Source of the DNA: Flavobacteriales bacterium
GTDB lineage: Bacteria > Bacteroidota > Bacteroidia > Flavobacteriales > Flavobacteriaceae
Reading direction: 5' to 3'
DNA length: 64,000 bases
Assembly (NCBI GenBank): GCA_017303755.1
Contig: JAFLBS010000004.1
Coordinates: forward strand, 248,001-312,000
Part shown: one piece after another, positions 17,824 through 26,365 of the stretch
Layout of the letters: each line of letters starts with the position of its first letter
Numbering within the stretch: the stretch's first letter is position 1
The notes under the pieces: model-generated
Seen by the model: only the letters and a program-made list of their open reading frames with translations
Database searches by the model: none
What the model was told of the DNA's origin: nothing
Made by a program: the position numbers and the translations under genes

Positions 17824-17831
17824 TAATTTTG
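17824..17831 (+). promoter_or_regulatory. Candidate -7 promoter box (TAATTTTG)
   Basis: It matches TAnnTTTG and ends 22 bases before the rhodanese-thioredoxin gene. A -33 TTG is not evident. Confidence 0.4.
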
Positions 17832-17853
17832 TGCTTTATTAAAAAAACACTTT

Positions 17854-18570
17854 ATGAAATCAAAAATTTTAACTTTAGTTGCGCTTACTTTTTTATTAAT
17901 CAGTTGTAAAGGTCAGAACAAAGAAACCACAAGTGAAACAACTGTAATTAATGAAACCATCGATGCAAAAACGTTTGCAGAAAAACTACAATCGGCGCAA
18001 AACCTGCAAATCATTGATGTTCGTACACCCGAAGAATTCAATTCGAAACACTTAGACAATGCCGTAAACATCAACATTAATAATCCGAATTTTGCTACTG
18101 AAATAGGTAAACTCGACAAATCCAAACCTACTTTTGTCTATTGCTTGAGTGGCGGAAGAAGCGCTACAGCATTAGCCAAAATGAAAGAATTAGGTTTTAC
18201 CGAAGCGTACAACATGAAAGGCGGAATGATGAAATGGAATGCTCTTGGATTAGGAAATGCAAAACCATCACCAGCCGGAATGACCAAAGCCGATTTTGAT
18301 AAATTATTGGATACCGACAAAAAAGTACTCATCGATTTTTATGCTGAATGGTGCGGACCATGCAAGAAAATGGAGCCGTTTTTAAATAAAATGACCGACG
18401 AATTAAAAGATAAAGTAACCATCATCCGAATTGACGTAGACAAAAACGAAGCATTGGCAACCGAACTCAAAGTGGAATTTCTACCTACTTTAATGGTCTA
18501 CGAAAACAAAAAAGTAACGTGGCAAGGCGAAGGTTACGTTTCGGAAGAAGAACTAAGAAAAAAACTATAA
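17854..18570 (+). CDS. Rhodanese-thioredoxin fusion lipoprotein
   Basis: The 238-residue protein has a lipoprotein signal (lipobox LISC, Cys18), a rhodanese domain at about 37-135 with active-site Cys97 in VYCLSGGRS, and a thioredoxin domain at about 143-238 with the intact redox motif WCGPC (166-170). Both active sites are present, so a periplasmic sulfur-transfer or thiol-reduction role is plausible, with the thioredoxin perhaps reducing the rhodanese persulfide; the physiological substrate is unknown. The following DUF2461 gene starts one base after the stop codon, so the two are co-transcribed. Confidence 0.9.
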   Translation: MKSKILTLVALTFLLISCKGQNKETTSETTVINETIDAKTFAEKLQSAQNLQIIDVRTPEEFNSKHLDNAVNININNPNFATEIGKLDKSKPTFVYCLSGGRSATALAKMKELGFTEAYNMKGGMMKWNALGLGNAKPSPAGMTKADFDKLLDTDKKVLIDFYAEWCGPCKKMEPFLNKMTDELKDKVTIIRIDVDKNEALATELKVEFLPTLMVYENKKVTWQGEGYVSEEELRKKL

Positions 18571-18571
18571 T

Positions 18572-19246
18572 ATGATCACAAAAGAAGCGTTGCAATTTTT
18601 AGACGATTTAATCGCTAACAACAACACCGAATGGATGCATGCTAATAAAAAAAGGTATGAAAACTATAAAAAAGACTACCACAATTTTATTGCTTCCATA
18701 TTGAGTGAAATGAAACCATTGGACCCCACTTTGGAACCTTTGGAAGTCAAAAATTGTACGTTTCGCATCAATCGCGACATTCGTTTTTCGAAAGACAAAT
18801 CGCCCTACAAAACCAATATGGGCGTTTGGTTTACTCAAAATAAAAACCGTAAAAACAGTCCGGGTTACTACATTCACTTCGAAAGAGGCAATTCGTTTGT
18901 AGCAGGCGGAGTTTGGTGCCCAGAACCCAATGAACTCAAACTAATTCGCAAAGAAATTGAGTTTTTTTACGACGATTTAGAAGCCATTGTTGCTGATAAA
19001 ACCTTCAAAAAAGAATACGCCGATTTGACGCGCGATGAAAGCAATATGCTCAAAAAAGCACCCAAAGACATCGATCCAAATCATCCAGCAATCGAATTCT
19101 TGAAACTAAAAAGTTACACCGCTTCTCAAAAAATTGATGAGAATTGGTTCACACAACCCGATTTCAGCAAAAAAGTAGCACAGAAATTAATCCCCTTAAA
19201 ACCAATGAACGACTTTTTACGACGCGCTTTGGAAACTGAAGATTAA
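18572..19246 (+). CDS. DUF2461 domain-containing protein
   Basis: The 224-residue protein matches the DUF2461 (TIGR02453) family. Features are FLDDLIANNNTEWMHANK near the start, CTFRINRDIRFSKDKSPYKT at about 62-81, and GYYIHFERGNSFVAGGVW at about 97-114, the family's most conserved segments. No enzymatic function has been assigned to the family. It has no signal peptide and follows the rhodanese-thioredoxin gene by one base, probably in the same operon. Confidence 0.9.
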   Translation: MITKEALQFLDDLIANNNTEWMHANKKRYENYKKDYHNFIASILSEMKPLDPTLEPLEVKNCTFRINRDIRFSKDKSPYKTNMGVWFTQNKNRKNSPGYYIHFERGNSFVAGGVWCPEPNELKLIRKEIEFFYDDLEAIVADKTFKKEYADLTRDESNMLKKAPKDIDPNHPAIEFLKLKSYTASQKIDENWFTQPDFSKKVAQKLIPLKPMNDFLRRALETED

Positions 19247-19299
19247 AATTCAATATCAATTGCAAAAAGCAATGTCAATTACAATCTACGCCATAAACA

Positions 19300-19346
19300 A
19301 ACAACCTTAAACCATTTTAAACAACATTAAACAATATTAAACCACT
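19300..19346. repeat. 10-bp period TTAAAC array before murB
   Basis: About four units of ten bases (CAACCTTAAA, CCATTTTAAA, CAACATTAAA, CAATATTAAA) lie just before murB. Related to the arrays at 9781 and 54377. Only one orientation is present here. Confidence 0.65.
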
Positions 19347-19348
19347 GA

Positions 19349-20362
19349 ATGCACATCCAATCCAATTTCTCACTAAAAAAATTCAACACTTTCGGCATCG
19401 AAGCCAAAGCCAAACAATTCGTAGCCGTACATACAATAGATGAACTAAAAACGATTCTCAAAAACCACGAATCGGATAAAAAATTCATTTTGGGTGGCGG
19501 AAGCAATATGTTATTGACCCAAGACATTGATGCTTTGGTCATTCACGTTGATTTAAAAGGAAAAAAAATCATCGACCAAAACGACGATTACGTTTGGGTG
19601 GAAAGTAGGGCGGGCGAAAACTGGCATGAATTTGTACTCTGGACCATCGAGCAAGATTTCGGCGGATTGGAAAATATGTCGTTAATTCCGGGTAATGTAG
19701 GCACAACTCCAGTGCAAAATATTGGTGCATACGGAACCGAAATCAAAGATACTTTTGTTTCCTGTGATGCTGTGAATATACTGTCGCAACGAACCAAAAC
19801 ATTCACCAAAGAAGAATGCAATTTTGGCTACCGCGAAAGCATTTTCAAACACGAAGCCAAAGATCAATTCGTCATTACTTCGGTCGTTTTTAAACTGACC
19901 AAACGCAATCATAAAATCAATATAGCTTACGGAGACATTACCAAAGAATTGGAAAAAAATAACATTGTTACGCCTACTTTAAAAGACGTTTCCAATGCCG
20001 TAATCGCCATACGCCAAAGCAAATTACCCGACCCAAAAGAACTTGGAAACAGTGGTAGTTTTTTCAAAAATCCGATTATTTCTCGAGCACAATTCCTAAA
20101 AGTGCAAGAAAAATTCCCTGATGTGAAATATTTCGAAGTTTCAGAAACCGAAGTCAAAGTTCCCGCGGGTTGGCTAATTGAAAACGTTGGTTTAAAAGGA
20201 TATCGCACGGGCGATGCTGGTGTTCATAAAAATCAGGCCTTGGTTTTGGTCAATTACGGAAACGCAACTGGTCAAGAAATTTTGGCCTTATCCAAAGAAG
20301 TTCAAAAAGCGGTTTTCGACAAATACGGAATCGCAATCGAAGCCGAAGTGAATGTGATTTAG
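19349..20362 (+). CDS. murB: UDP-N-acetylenolpyruvoylglucosamine reductase MurB
   Basis: MurB is the FAD enzyme that reduces UDP-GlcNAc-enolpyruvate to UDP-MurNAc in peptidoglycan synthesis. The 337 residues show FNTFGIEAKAK near the N-terminus, the FAD motif GGGSNML at about 49-55, IPGNVGTTPVQNIGAYG at about 112-128, the catalytic NSGSFFKNP and a C-terminal IEAEVNVI with the catalytic Glu. The YRESIFK element marks it as a type I, E. coli-like MurB. It starts 2 bases after the 10-bp array, so that array forms the leader or promoter region. Confidence 0.96.
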   Translation: MHIQSNFSLKKFNTFGIEAKAKQFVAVHTIDELKTILKNHESDKKFILGGGSNMLLTQDIDALVIHVDLKGKKIIDQNDDYVWVESRAGENWHEFVLWTIEQDFGGLENMSLIPGNVGTTPVQNIGAYGTEIKDTFVSCDAVNILSQRTKTFTKEECNFGYRESIFKHEAKDQFVITSVVFKLTKRNHKINIAYGDITKELEKNNIVTPTLKDVSNAVIAIRQSKLPDPKELGNSGSFFKNPIISRAQFLKVQEKFPDVKYFEVSETEVKVPAGWLIENVGLKGYRTGDAGVHKNQALVLVNYGNATGQEILALSKEVQKAVFDKYGIAIEAEVNVI

Positions 20363-20393
20363 AAGTTGGAAGTACGAAGTTGGGCTTTTTTAC

Positions 20394-20419
20394 CGTCTTT
20401 CCCGCGCAGGCGGGAATCC
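20394..20419 (+). repeat. Solo arm of the CGTCTTTCCCGCG repeat
   Basis: This 26-base sequence, starting CGTCTTTCCCGCG and ending GCGGGAATCC, matches the arms of the inverted repeat at 23761-23827 with one base change (CAGG for TAGG). It has no partner arm nearby. Confidence 0.8.
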
Positions 20420-20479
20420 AAAATAGAAAACAGTTTTATTATTTTTAGTAGCACATATTTATTGTTCTAAGAACTCTTG

Positions 20480-20553
20480 TCCCGCTTTCCGCTCTACTGC
20501 GTGCCGCTGCAATCGGGGCTAGTTCAGACGTTTTGTAACCAGTAGAACTAAAG
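20480..20553 (-). repeat. Dispersed hairpin element, copy 3 (short form)
   Basis: On the minus strand it reads CTAGCCCCGATTGCAGCGG, then GAGCGGAAAGCGGGA, with the shared upstream block ACAAAACGTCTGAAC. It lies in the 292-base spacer between murB and the GNAT gene, which also contains the solo repeat at 20394 and an AAATCAG/ATCCGCGTTCC block (20579-20641) like the one at 3583-3628. Confidence 0.7.
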
Positions 20554-20654
20554 TTAGTTTTCAGTCGCAGTCACAGTTTTCAGAAAAATCAGCACAAATC
20601 AGCGCTTTGCGTAAGCAAATCCGTTACATCCGCGTTCCAAAAAATAAATAAACC

Positions 20655-21161
20655 ATGAACCAAATCCTCGAAACTTCCCGTTGCTATCTACGCCAACTAA
20701 CCATTGACGACGCAACCCATTTCTACGAATTAAATTCAGATCCTGAAGTCATCAAATATACTGGTGACAAAGCTTTTGACTCGATTAAAAGTGCGCAACA
20801 ATTTCTTGAAAATTACAATCCTTATCAAGAATACGGCTACGGTCGTTGGGCAGTTATTGACAAAAAAACGAATGAATTTTTAGGTTGGTGCGGATTAAAA
20901 TATTCACCCGAATTGAACGAAACGGATCTTGGCTTTCGCTTTTTTAAAAAATACTGGAATCAAGGTTATGCCACCGAAACCGCAAAATCCTGCCTTGAAT
21001 ATGGTTTCAATCAATTAAATTTGACCAAAATCGTCGGACGCGCCATGGAAGCCAATCTTGCTTCGGTAAAAGTGCTAGAAAAAATTGGGATGACCTTCGT
21101 TAAGAAATGCGAATTCGAACTCCACGATGGCGTTCTCTACCAAATAACAATTGATAATTGA
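20655..21161 (+). CDS. GNAT family N-acetyltransferase (RimJ/RimL type)
   Basis: The 168-residue protein has the GNAT fold: an N-terminal RCYLRQLTIDDATHFYEL of the RimJ/RimL subgroup, the acetyl-CoA pyrophosphate loop around FKKYWNQGYATETAK (about 97-111), and ANLASVKVLEKIGM near the C-terminus, typical of motif B. The acceptor could be a protein N-terminus or a small amine; the sequence does not decide. A PaiB-like gene follows after 37 bases, and in other bacteria PaiA-type acetyltransferases and PaiB are neighbours, but this GNAT is not clearly PaiA. Confidence 0.88.
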   Translation: MNQILETSRCYLRQLTIDDATHFYELNSDPEVIKYTGDKAFDSIKSAQQFLENYNPYQEYGYGRWAVIDKKTNEFLGWCGLKYSPELNETDLGFRFFKKYWNQGYATETAKSCLEYGFNQLNLTKIVGRAMEANLASVKVLEKIGMTFVKKCEFELHDGVLYQITIDN

Positions 21162-21198
21162 CTATTCTGAAAGCTAGAAACCAAAATCTAAAATCCAA

Positions 21199-21813
21199 AT
21201 GTACACTCCAGAACTCTATAAAAACGAAAACCAAGAGGAAATCCGCAATTTCATTCACCACAACGGATTTGCATTACTCATCAATCAAGTGAATTTAAAA
21301 CCTTGGGCAACACATATTCCGCTCGTTTTAGAAACCAATTCTGCTGGAAAAGAAGTACTCGTTGGTCATCTTTCCATCGAAAATCCGCAAGCAAAAAGTT
21401 TACAAAATGGCATTGAAGTTTTGGCTGTTTTCAGCGGTCCGCACGCCTACATTTCGTCGTCGTGGTACGATCATGAAAATGTTCCAACGTGGAATTACAT
21501 CGCGGTTCACGTGTACGGAACCATTCGAATTTTAAACTATGATGAAACTGTTGCTTCACTCAAAAAATTGGTTGACAAATACGAAGCCCGATCGGAAAAC
21601 CCAATTCGCATCGAAGATTTATCCGAAAAAACAATGCGTCAAGCCCGAGGAATTGTTGCTTTTGAAATGGAAATCACTTCCATCGAAGCAACCAAAAAAC
21701 TATCTCAAAATAGAGATTCAAAAAATTACCAAAACATCATATCCGAACTCGAAAAAACAAATGACAATCAATCGATTAGTGTAGCTAATGAAATGAAAAA
21801 ATGCCCGCGTTAA
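21199..21813 (+). CDS. FMN-binding split-barrel protein, PaiB-like
   Basis: The 204-residue protein has the PaiB family signature: THIPLVLE at about 38-45, VGHLSIENPQ at 55-64, then PHAYISSSWY (81-90) and VPTWNY (95-100), which line the flavin pocket. The family is annotated as a negative transcriptional regulator from Bacillus subtilis PaiB, but most members are flavin-binding split barrels and an enzymatic role is as likely. There is no HTH. It lies 37 bases after the GNAT gene in the same direction. Confidence 0.88.
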   Translation: MYTPELYKNENQEEIRNFIHHNGFALLINQVNLKPWATHIPLVLETNSAGKEVLVGHLSIENPQAKSLQNGIEVLAVFSGPHAYISSSWYDHENVPTWNYIAVHVYGTIRILNYDETVASLKKLVDKYEARSENPIRIEDLSEKTMRQARGIVAFEMEITSIEATKKLSQNRDSKNYQNIISELEKTNDNQSISVANEMKKCPR

Positions 21814-21865
21814 TCGTTGTTGAAAACTCACAATTTATTAATTCGCTATTCAAAATTGATTTTCG

Positions 21866-21873
21866 TACTTTTG
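21866..21873 (+). promoter_or_regulatory. Candidate -7 promoter box (TACTTTTG)
   Basis: It is an exact match to TAnnTTTG followed by CCCTCG, 28 bases before the glycosyltransferase gene. Boxes of the same form precede trmD, lipA and rplS. Confidence 0.45.
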
Positions 21874-21901
21874 CCCTCGTTTCAAAAAAAGTCAGCACCC
21901 A

Positions 21902-23008
21902 ATGTTACTAATCATTTTCTGTTTATTTATTGCAGTTGTAGCGGTTCAATTTTTGTATTATGTAGTGTTTTTTGGTAAATTTTCTTTCGCTAAAAAACAG
22001 ACTAGTACTCCCAAAAGAATTCCAATTTCTGTAATTGTTTGCGCCAAAAATGAAGAGGAAAATGTCAAACAATTTGTTCCATTATTACTAGAACAAGACT
22101 ACCCTGATTTTGAAATTGTTTTGATTGACGATGCCTCGAGCGATGAAACTTTAGAAATTTTTGAAGCTTTTGAAAAACAATATTCCAATATTAAATTGGT
22201 AAAAGTTGAAAATAATGAAGCGTTTTGGGGAAATAAAAAGTTCGCCTTAACACTCGGAATCAAAGCAGCTAAAAACGAATACTTATTATTCACTGACGCC
22301 GATTGTTACCCAACAAGCAAAGATTGGATCAAAGAAATGAGTTCTAATTTTTCGCAGCAAAAGACCATTGTTTTAGGGTATGGTGCGTATGAAAAAATCA
22401 AAGGCTCATTCCTGAACAAAATGATTCGTTTTGAAACCTTACTTACCGCTACTCAGTATTTTGGTTGGGCAAAATTAGGCAAACCGTACATGGGTGTTGG
22501 TCGAAATATGGCCTACAAACGCGAGGAGTTTTTCAAAACCAACGGTTTCATCGAACACATGAAAATCCGTTCAGGCGACGATGATTTATTCATCAACGAA
22601 GCTTCCAATTCACAAAACACTACCATTTGCTTTTCAAAAGAAAGTTTTACTTTTTCGAAACCAAAAACTACTTTCTCCGAATGGTTTACCCAAAAAAGAA
22701 GACATGTAGCAACTGCAAAGCATTACAAGGCATTCGATCGAAGTCAGTTAGCGCTTTTCTATTTGAGTCAATTGCTGTTCCTGATTTTACCCATAATTCT
22801 GTTAATTTGTCAGTTCCAATGGATTGTGGTACTAAGTTTGATTGGTTTCCGTTATCTATTTACTTGGATAAGCCTAGGATTGGCAGCAGGAAAACTGAAC
22901 GAAAAAGATGTAATGTATTGGTTTCCATTTATCGAAATTGCACTTATCTTTATCCAATTGAATGTATTCATTACTAACACATTCTCTAAACCCGTACATT
23001 GGAAATAA
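21902..23008 (+). CDS. Membrane glycosyltransferase family 2 protein
   Basis: The 368-residue protein has an N-terminal membrane anchor (about 2-24), a GT-A domain with ISVIVCAKNEEENV (42-55), IDDASSDET (75-83) and the metal-binding TDADC (131-135), a QKRRHV element at about 262 in the position of the QxxRW motif of processive enzymes, and three C-terminal membrane segments. It probably transfers sugars from nucleotide donors to an envelope polysaccharide or lipid. Its last 10 bases overlap the start of the ECF sigma gene, so expression of the two is linked. Confidence 0.88.
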   Translation: MLLIIFCLFIAVVAVQFLYYVVFFGKFSFAKKQTSTPKRIPISVIVCAKNEEENVKQFVPLLLEQDYPDFEIVLIDDASSDETLEIFEAFEKQYSNIKLVKVENNEAFWGNKKFALTLGIKAAKNEYLLFTDADCYPTSKDWIKEMSSNFSQQKTIVLGYGAYEKIKGSFLNKMIRFETLLTATQYFGWAKLGKPYMGVGRNMAYKREEFFKTNGFIEHMKIRSGDDDLFINEASNSQNTTICFSKESFTFSKPKTTFSEWFTQKRRHVATAKHYKAFDRSQLALFYLSQLLFLILPIILLICQFQWIVVLSLIGFRYLFTWISLGLAAGKLNEKDVMYWFPFIEIALIFIQLNVFITNTFSKPVHWK

Positions 23009-23550
23009 ACCCATACATAGAAAAAGCAAAAAAAGGCGATCAAGTAGCATTCACTTACCTACTCGACCATTATTGGAATGAAGTCTACGGTTTTATGCTC
23101 AAACGTACCGAAAACGAAACCGATGCAGAAGACATTGCCATTGAAACTTTTTCAAAAGCGTTTGACAAAATAGCAACGTACAACCCAGAATACCAGTTCA
23201 ATACATGGCTGATTGCGATTGCCAAAAACGTACACATCGATTTACTTCGCAAGAAAAAAACGGCGCTTTTCATCGAAATTACCGATGAAGAAGACCAACA
23301 AGCCTATAATGTTGCCGATAGCTCACCATCGGCCGAAGATGAGCTAATTACAGAGCAAAATCTATCGCAACTACTACAATTCATCAAAGAATTAAAACCC
23401 CATTACCAAGAAGTAATTCAACTGCGTTACTTTCAAGAAATGAGTTACCAAGAAATTGCCGAACAACTAGAAGAACCGTTAAGCAACGTCAAAATCAAAT
23501 TATTGCGTGCCAAAAAACTCTTGGCTGAGATTATTCAGAATAAAAGATAG
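22999..23550 (+). CDS. ECF-type RNA polymerase sigma factor
   Basis: The 183-residue protein has sigma region 2 (DAEDIAIETFSKAF at about 36-49, FNTWLIAIAKN at about 67-77) and region 4 (YQEIAEQLEEPLSNVKIKLL at about 146-165). I use the TTG at 22999 because no ATG or GTG occurs upstream in frame before the stop, and region 2 would be lost with the next Met. That start lies inside the glycosyltransferase gene (10-base overlap). No anti-sigma gene follows; the next gene is tonB after 434 repeat-rich bases. Target genes are unknown. Confidence 0.92.
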   Translation: MEINPYIEKAKKGDQVAFTYLLDHYWNEVYGFMLKRTENETDAEDIAIETFSKAFDKIATYNPEYQFNTWLIAIAKNVHIDLLRKKKTALFIEITDEEDQQAYNVADSSPSAEDELITEQNLSQLLQFIKELKPHYQEVIQLRYFQEMSYQEIAEQLEEPLSNVKIKLLRAKKLLAEIIQNKR

Positions 23551-23580
23551 TTTCAGGTTTCAAATTTCAGGTTAGTTTCA
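23549..23580 (+). repeat. TTTCAGG / TTTCAAA 7-bp array
   Basis: AGTTTCAGGTTTCAAATTTCAGG starts at the sigma factor stop codon. The same words are found as an inverted pair at 40139-40277 and in the spacers at 3563 and 63086. Confidence 0.55.
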
Positions 23581-23599
23581 TTTTTTTTGAGAAACAAAA

Positions 23600-23707
23600 G
23601 GCTCGGGCATTCTTGTAATCCGTATTCCTGCTTTCGCTATTAGTTTTCCACTTCGTTCCAAAGCTAGCCGCTCAATCAGGGTTAGAATGTGAAACGTCTT
23701 GCTCTAA
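23600..23707 (-). repeat. Dispersed hairpin element, copy 4
   Basis: On the minus strand it reads TAACCCTGATTGAGCGGC, then GAAAGCAGGAATACGGATTA. It matches the copy at 26173-26258 over the whole length, including the GGATTACAAG block at the 3' end and the GACGTTTC block at the 5' end. Confidence 0.65.
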
Positions 23708-23760
23708 ATCACAATTACCAAGAAGTTACCATCTGAAACTATTTTCGGAATCTACTTCTA

Positions 23761-23827
23761 CGTCTTTCCCGCGTAGGCAGGAATCCAAAATGAGTAAAGA
23801 TGGATTCCCGCCTACGCGGGAAAGACG
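23761..23827. repeat. 26-bp inverted repeat (CGTCTTTCCCGCG family)
   Basis: Arms at 23761-23786 and 23802-23827 are reverse complements over 26 bp with a single mismatch, around a 15-base loop. A solo arm is at 20394-20419. It could form a very stable hairpin in the spacer between the sigma factor and tonB. The remaining bases to 23984 show only AT-rich sequence. Confidence 0.85.
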
Positions 23828-23984
23828 AAATAAAAATAACTACTTAATTTTTTTTTCTCTAACCTTACAATTCTATTTTCTATTCTTACAAACAACATAC
23901 AATATTTATTAAACAACTTGCGTTATTAAATCAAAACCACTTCGCTTATGTAACACAGATACTTAACCATAAAAACTTTAGATT

Positions 23985-24797
23985 ATGTCAAACGTAAGTA
24001 TCTTTGAAAAAAAGTGGATCGACCTCGTTTTTGAGGGCAAAAACAAGGAATATGGCGCGTACCAATTGCGTCAAGAAAGTCCTAAAACAACTCTTAAAGC
24101 CTTCTTCTTTGGATTTATTTTAATTGTTTCTGGAACTTTTCTTCTGAGCTCTTTTGATGAAAAACCTGTTGATGAAGTTATCATTACTCTTAATCCTTCA
24201 GAAGATTTTGATCCTGTATATCCGATAAATGAACCAAAAAAAGAGTTAACTCAACCCAAAAAAGAACAAGAGACACCAGCAGCGGAAGTTCCAGAAAATC
24301 CTACTCCAGTAGTTGTGGCAACAACACAAGCTGATCCAGTTATACCTAGAAATGATGAGCGACCACAAACCAATACCCCAAGTGGTGGTGTTGAAGGCGG
24401 AAATGGAACTGCTCCAACCGCTACAACTTCTGATGGAAATGGAGGCGGAACTGGCGAGGGAGAAGTCAAAACACCAACAGCACCAGTTCCTACAGGTGTT
24501 CTCGATGCTCAACCAGAATTTCCTGGTGGAATGAAAAAATTCTATTCTTATGTAGGAGATAACTTTGAAAAACAAGAGATTGAAAATGTTGAAAGTCTTA
24601 CCGTTCACGTTTCATTTGTTATTGAAAAAGACGGAAGTATGACCGACATCAGAGTATTGAGAAACCCAGGTTATGGCTTAGATAAAGAAGCCATTAGAGT
24701 ACTAAAATCACTCAAAACCAAATGGAAACCTGGCGTTTTAAATGGTCAAAATGTACGAACTCAATATACTTTACCTATTACGGTGATGGTAAATTAA
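23985..24797 (+). CDS. Energy transducer TonB
   Basis: TonB carries proton-motive energy from ExbBD to outer-membrane receptors. The 270 residues comprise a Bacteroidota-type cytoplasmic start (KKWIDLVFEGKNKEYGAYQL), a membrane segment at about 38-56, a Pro/Glu/Thr/Gly-rich periplasmic linker (about 70-170), and a C-terminal TonB domain with PEFPGGMKKFYSYV and VSFVIEKDGSMTDIRVLR. No exbB or exbD gene is adjacent. The low-complexity linker accounts for open frames on the opposite strand, which I do not regard as genes. A strong terminator follows. Confidence 0.93.
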   Translation: MSNVSIFEKKWIDLVFEGKNKEYGAYQLRQESPKTTLKAFFFGFILIVSGTFLLSSFDEKPVDEVIITLNPSEDFDPVYPINEPKKELTQPKKEQETPAAEVPENPTPVVVATTQADPVIPRNDERPQTNTPSGGVEGGNGTAPTATTSDGNGGGTGEGEVKTPTAPVPTGVLDAQPEFPGGMKKFYSYVGDNFEKQEIENVESLTVHVSFVIEKDGSMTDIRVLRNPGYGLDKEAIRVLKSLKTKWKPGVLNGQNVRTQYTLPITVMVN

Positions 24798-24822
24798 TAA
24801 TTTCTGACTAGTTTTTAATTGG

Positions 24823-24855
24823 AAACCTGTTCGCTTTTTTGTGGCAGGTTTTTTT
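24823..24855 (+). terminator. Intrinsic terminator after tonB
   Basis: AAACCTG and CAGGTTT pair around a loop of about 16 bases, followed by seven T. It lies 26 bases after the tonB stop codon. Confidence 0.7.
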
Positions 24856-24896
24856 GTATCTAATTTTTACTATTTTTAGATTCTAAAAACTAACCG

Positions 24897-26141
24897 ATGC
24901 AAACATTTACAACCAAAGAAAAGCTAAGGCATTTATTGAGTTTCCCAGTAATTATAGCTTCTTTGGGCTATTTTGTTGACATATATGACTTACTTCTTTT
25001 CGGAATTGTTCGGATACCAAGCTTAAATGAACTGGGGTTAGATGTGGATAAAGTCGGAACCATGATCATCAATTATCAAATGACAGGTTTGCTTTTGGGT
25101 GGCATCATTTGGGGAATTTACGGCGATAAAAAAGGCCGACTTTCGGTTTTATTTGGTTCTATTATAGTGTATTCGCTGGCTAATATTGCTTGCGGATTTT
25201 TACCTCAACTTAATTTTGGTGATAAAGCAACCATTTATGCACTTTTGCGTTTCATCGCTGGAATCGGTTTGGCAGGTGAACTCGGAGCTGGAATTACTCT
25301 GGTTTCTGAAAGTTTACCTAAAGAATTACGCGCCATCGGAACTTCAATTGTAGCTGGATTTGGGCTATTAGGTGCCGTTGTAGCCCAATTAACAGTACAA
25401 ATGGCAGGAAGTTGGACAACCGCTTATTTTATTGGTGGTGCGTTGGGATTGATGCTTCTAGTATTGCGAATTAGTGTCGCAGAAAGCGGGATTTATAAAG
25501 AAATTGAAAAAGATGCATCCATCAAAAAAGGGAATTTTCTATCGTTTTTTACTAATAAAACCCGATTTATAAAATACCTAAAATGTATCGCGATTGGATT
25601 GCCTACTTGGTATTGCATTGGAATTTTAGCCATGATGGCCAATCAATTTGCTCCTGAAATGGGAATCACAACCATCACACCCGGAAAAGCAATTATGTGG
25701 GCGTACATCGGAATATCAATCGGTGATTTTGCTAGTGGTTTCATCTCTCACCTACTTCATTCCAGAAAAAAAGCCATTTTATACATGATGCTTTTTACCA
25801 TAATTGGAGTTGTACTACTTTTATTCAGTGGAGAAAAATCGGAAAACATGTACTATTTCTATTGCACTTGGCTCGGATTAGGAACTGGTTATTGGGCTAT
25901 GTTTGTTACCGTTGCTGCCGAACAATTCGGAACCAATGTACGAAGTACCGCAACAACTACAGTACCGAATATGGTGCGTGGTTTATTGCCTGTAATGCTC
26001 ATCGGATTTGACTTTTTTAAATTGAATAACTCGGTAATTATTTCAGCTACTTTTATTGGCATCATCGCTTTTGGACTCGGAATTTACGCCACCGTTACCA
26101 TCAGCGAAACTCATAATAAGGAAATGGATTTTGTGGAGTAG
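24897..26141 (+). CDS. MFS transporter, metabolite:H+ symporter-like
   Basis: The 414-residue protein has about twelve membrane segments. The motif between helices 2 and 3 reads GIYGDKKGRLSVLFG at about 74-88, the standard MFS loop. FVDIYDLLLFGIVRIP in helix 1 and AGIGLAGELGAG in helix 4 resemble the metabolite:H+ symporter subgroup, which carries organic acids or sugars; the actual substrate is unknown. It stands alone, after the tonB terminator and before a 224-base spacer with a dispersed hairpin element. Confidence 0.88.
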   Translation: MQTFTTKEKLRHLLSFPVIIASLGYFVDIYDLLLFGIVRIPSLNELGLDVDKVGTMIINYQMTGLLLGGIIWGIYGDKKGRLSVLFGSIIVYSLANIACGFLPQLNFGDKATIYALLRFIAGIGLAGELGAGITLVSESLPKELRAIGTSIVAGFGLLGAVVAQLTVQMAGSWTTAYFIGGALGLMLLVLRISVAESGIYKEIEKDASIKKGNFLSFFTNKTRFIKYLKCIAIGLPTWYCIGILAMMANQFAPEMGITTITPGKAIMWAYIGISIGDFASGFISHLLHSRKKAILYMMLFTIIGVVLLLFSGEKSENMYYFYCTWLGLGTGYWAMFVTVAAEQFGTNVRSTATTTVPNMVRGLLPVMLIGFDFFKLNNSVIISATFIGIIAFGLGIYATVTISETHNKEMDFVE

Positions 26142-26172
26142 TACATCAATAACACCCTTTATTATTTCTATT

Positions 26173-26258
26173 TAGCTCACGACATTTCCCTCTCTAACCC
26201 TGATTGAAGGAAATGCCGCGCATGACGGAAAGCAGGAATATGGATTACAAGGAAGCCC
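26173..26258 (+). repeat. Dispersed hairpin element, copy 5
   Basis: The plus strand reads CTAACCCTGATTGAAGGAAA, then GACGGAAAGCAGGAATATGG and GATTACAAGGAAGCCC. It is the same subfamily as the copy at 23600 but in the opposite orientation. Confidence 0.65.
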
Positions 26259-26340
26259 AAACCATTCGTTTCCATAAATCAAACTAATTATATCATAAAA
26301 TTTCTGAATTCTAATTTCTAAATTCTAACTTCATAATTAG

Positions 26341-26348
26341 TATCTTTG
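26341..26348 (+). promoter_or_regulatory. Candidate -7 box for lipA (TATCTTTG)
   Basis: It matches TAnnTTTG and ends 17 bases before the lipA start, giving a leader of about ten bases. Confidence 0.45.
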
Positions 26349-26365
26349 CGTTTCAAAATGCGATT

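Noticed and set aside
24246-24608. Open frames opposite the tonB linker
   Set aside because: They arise from the low-complexity Pro/Thr/Gly linker of tonB and have no start signals or recognisable domain.
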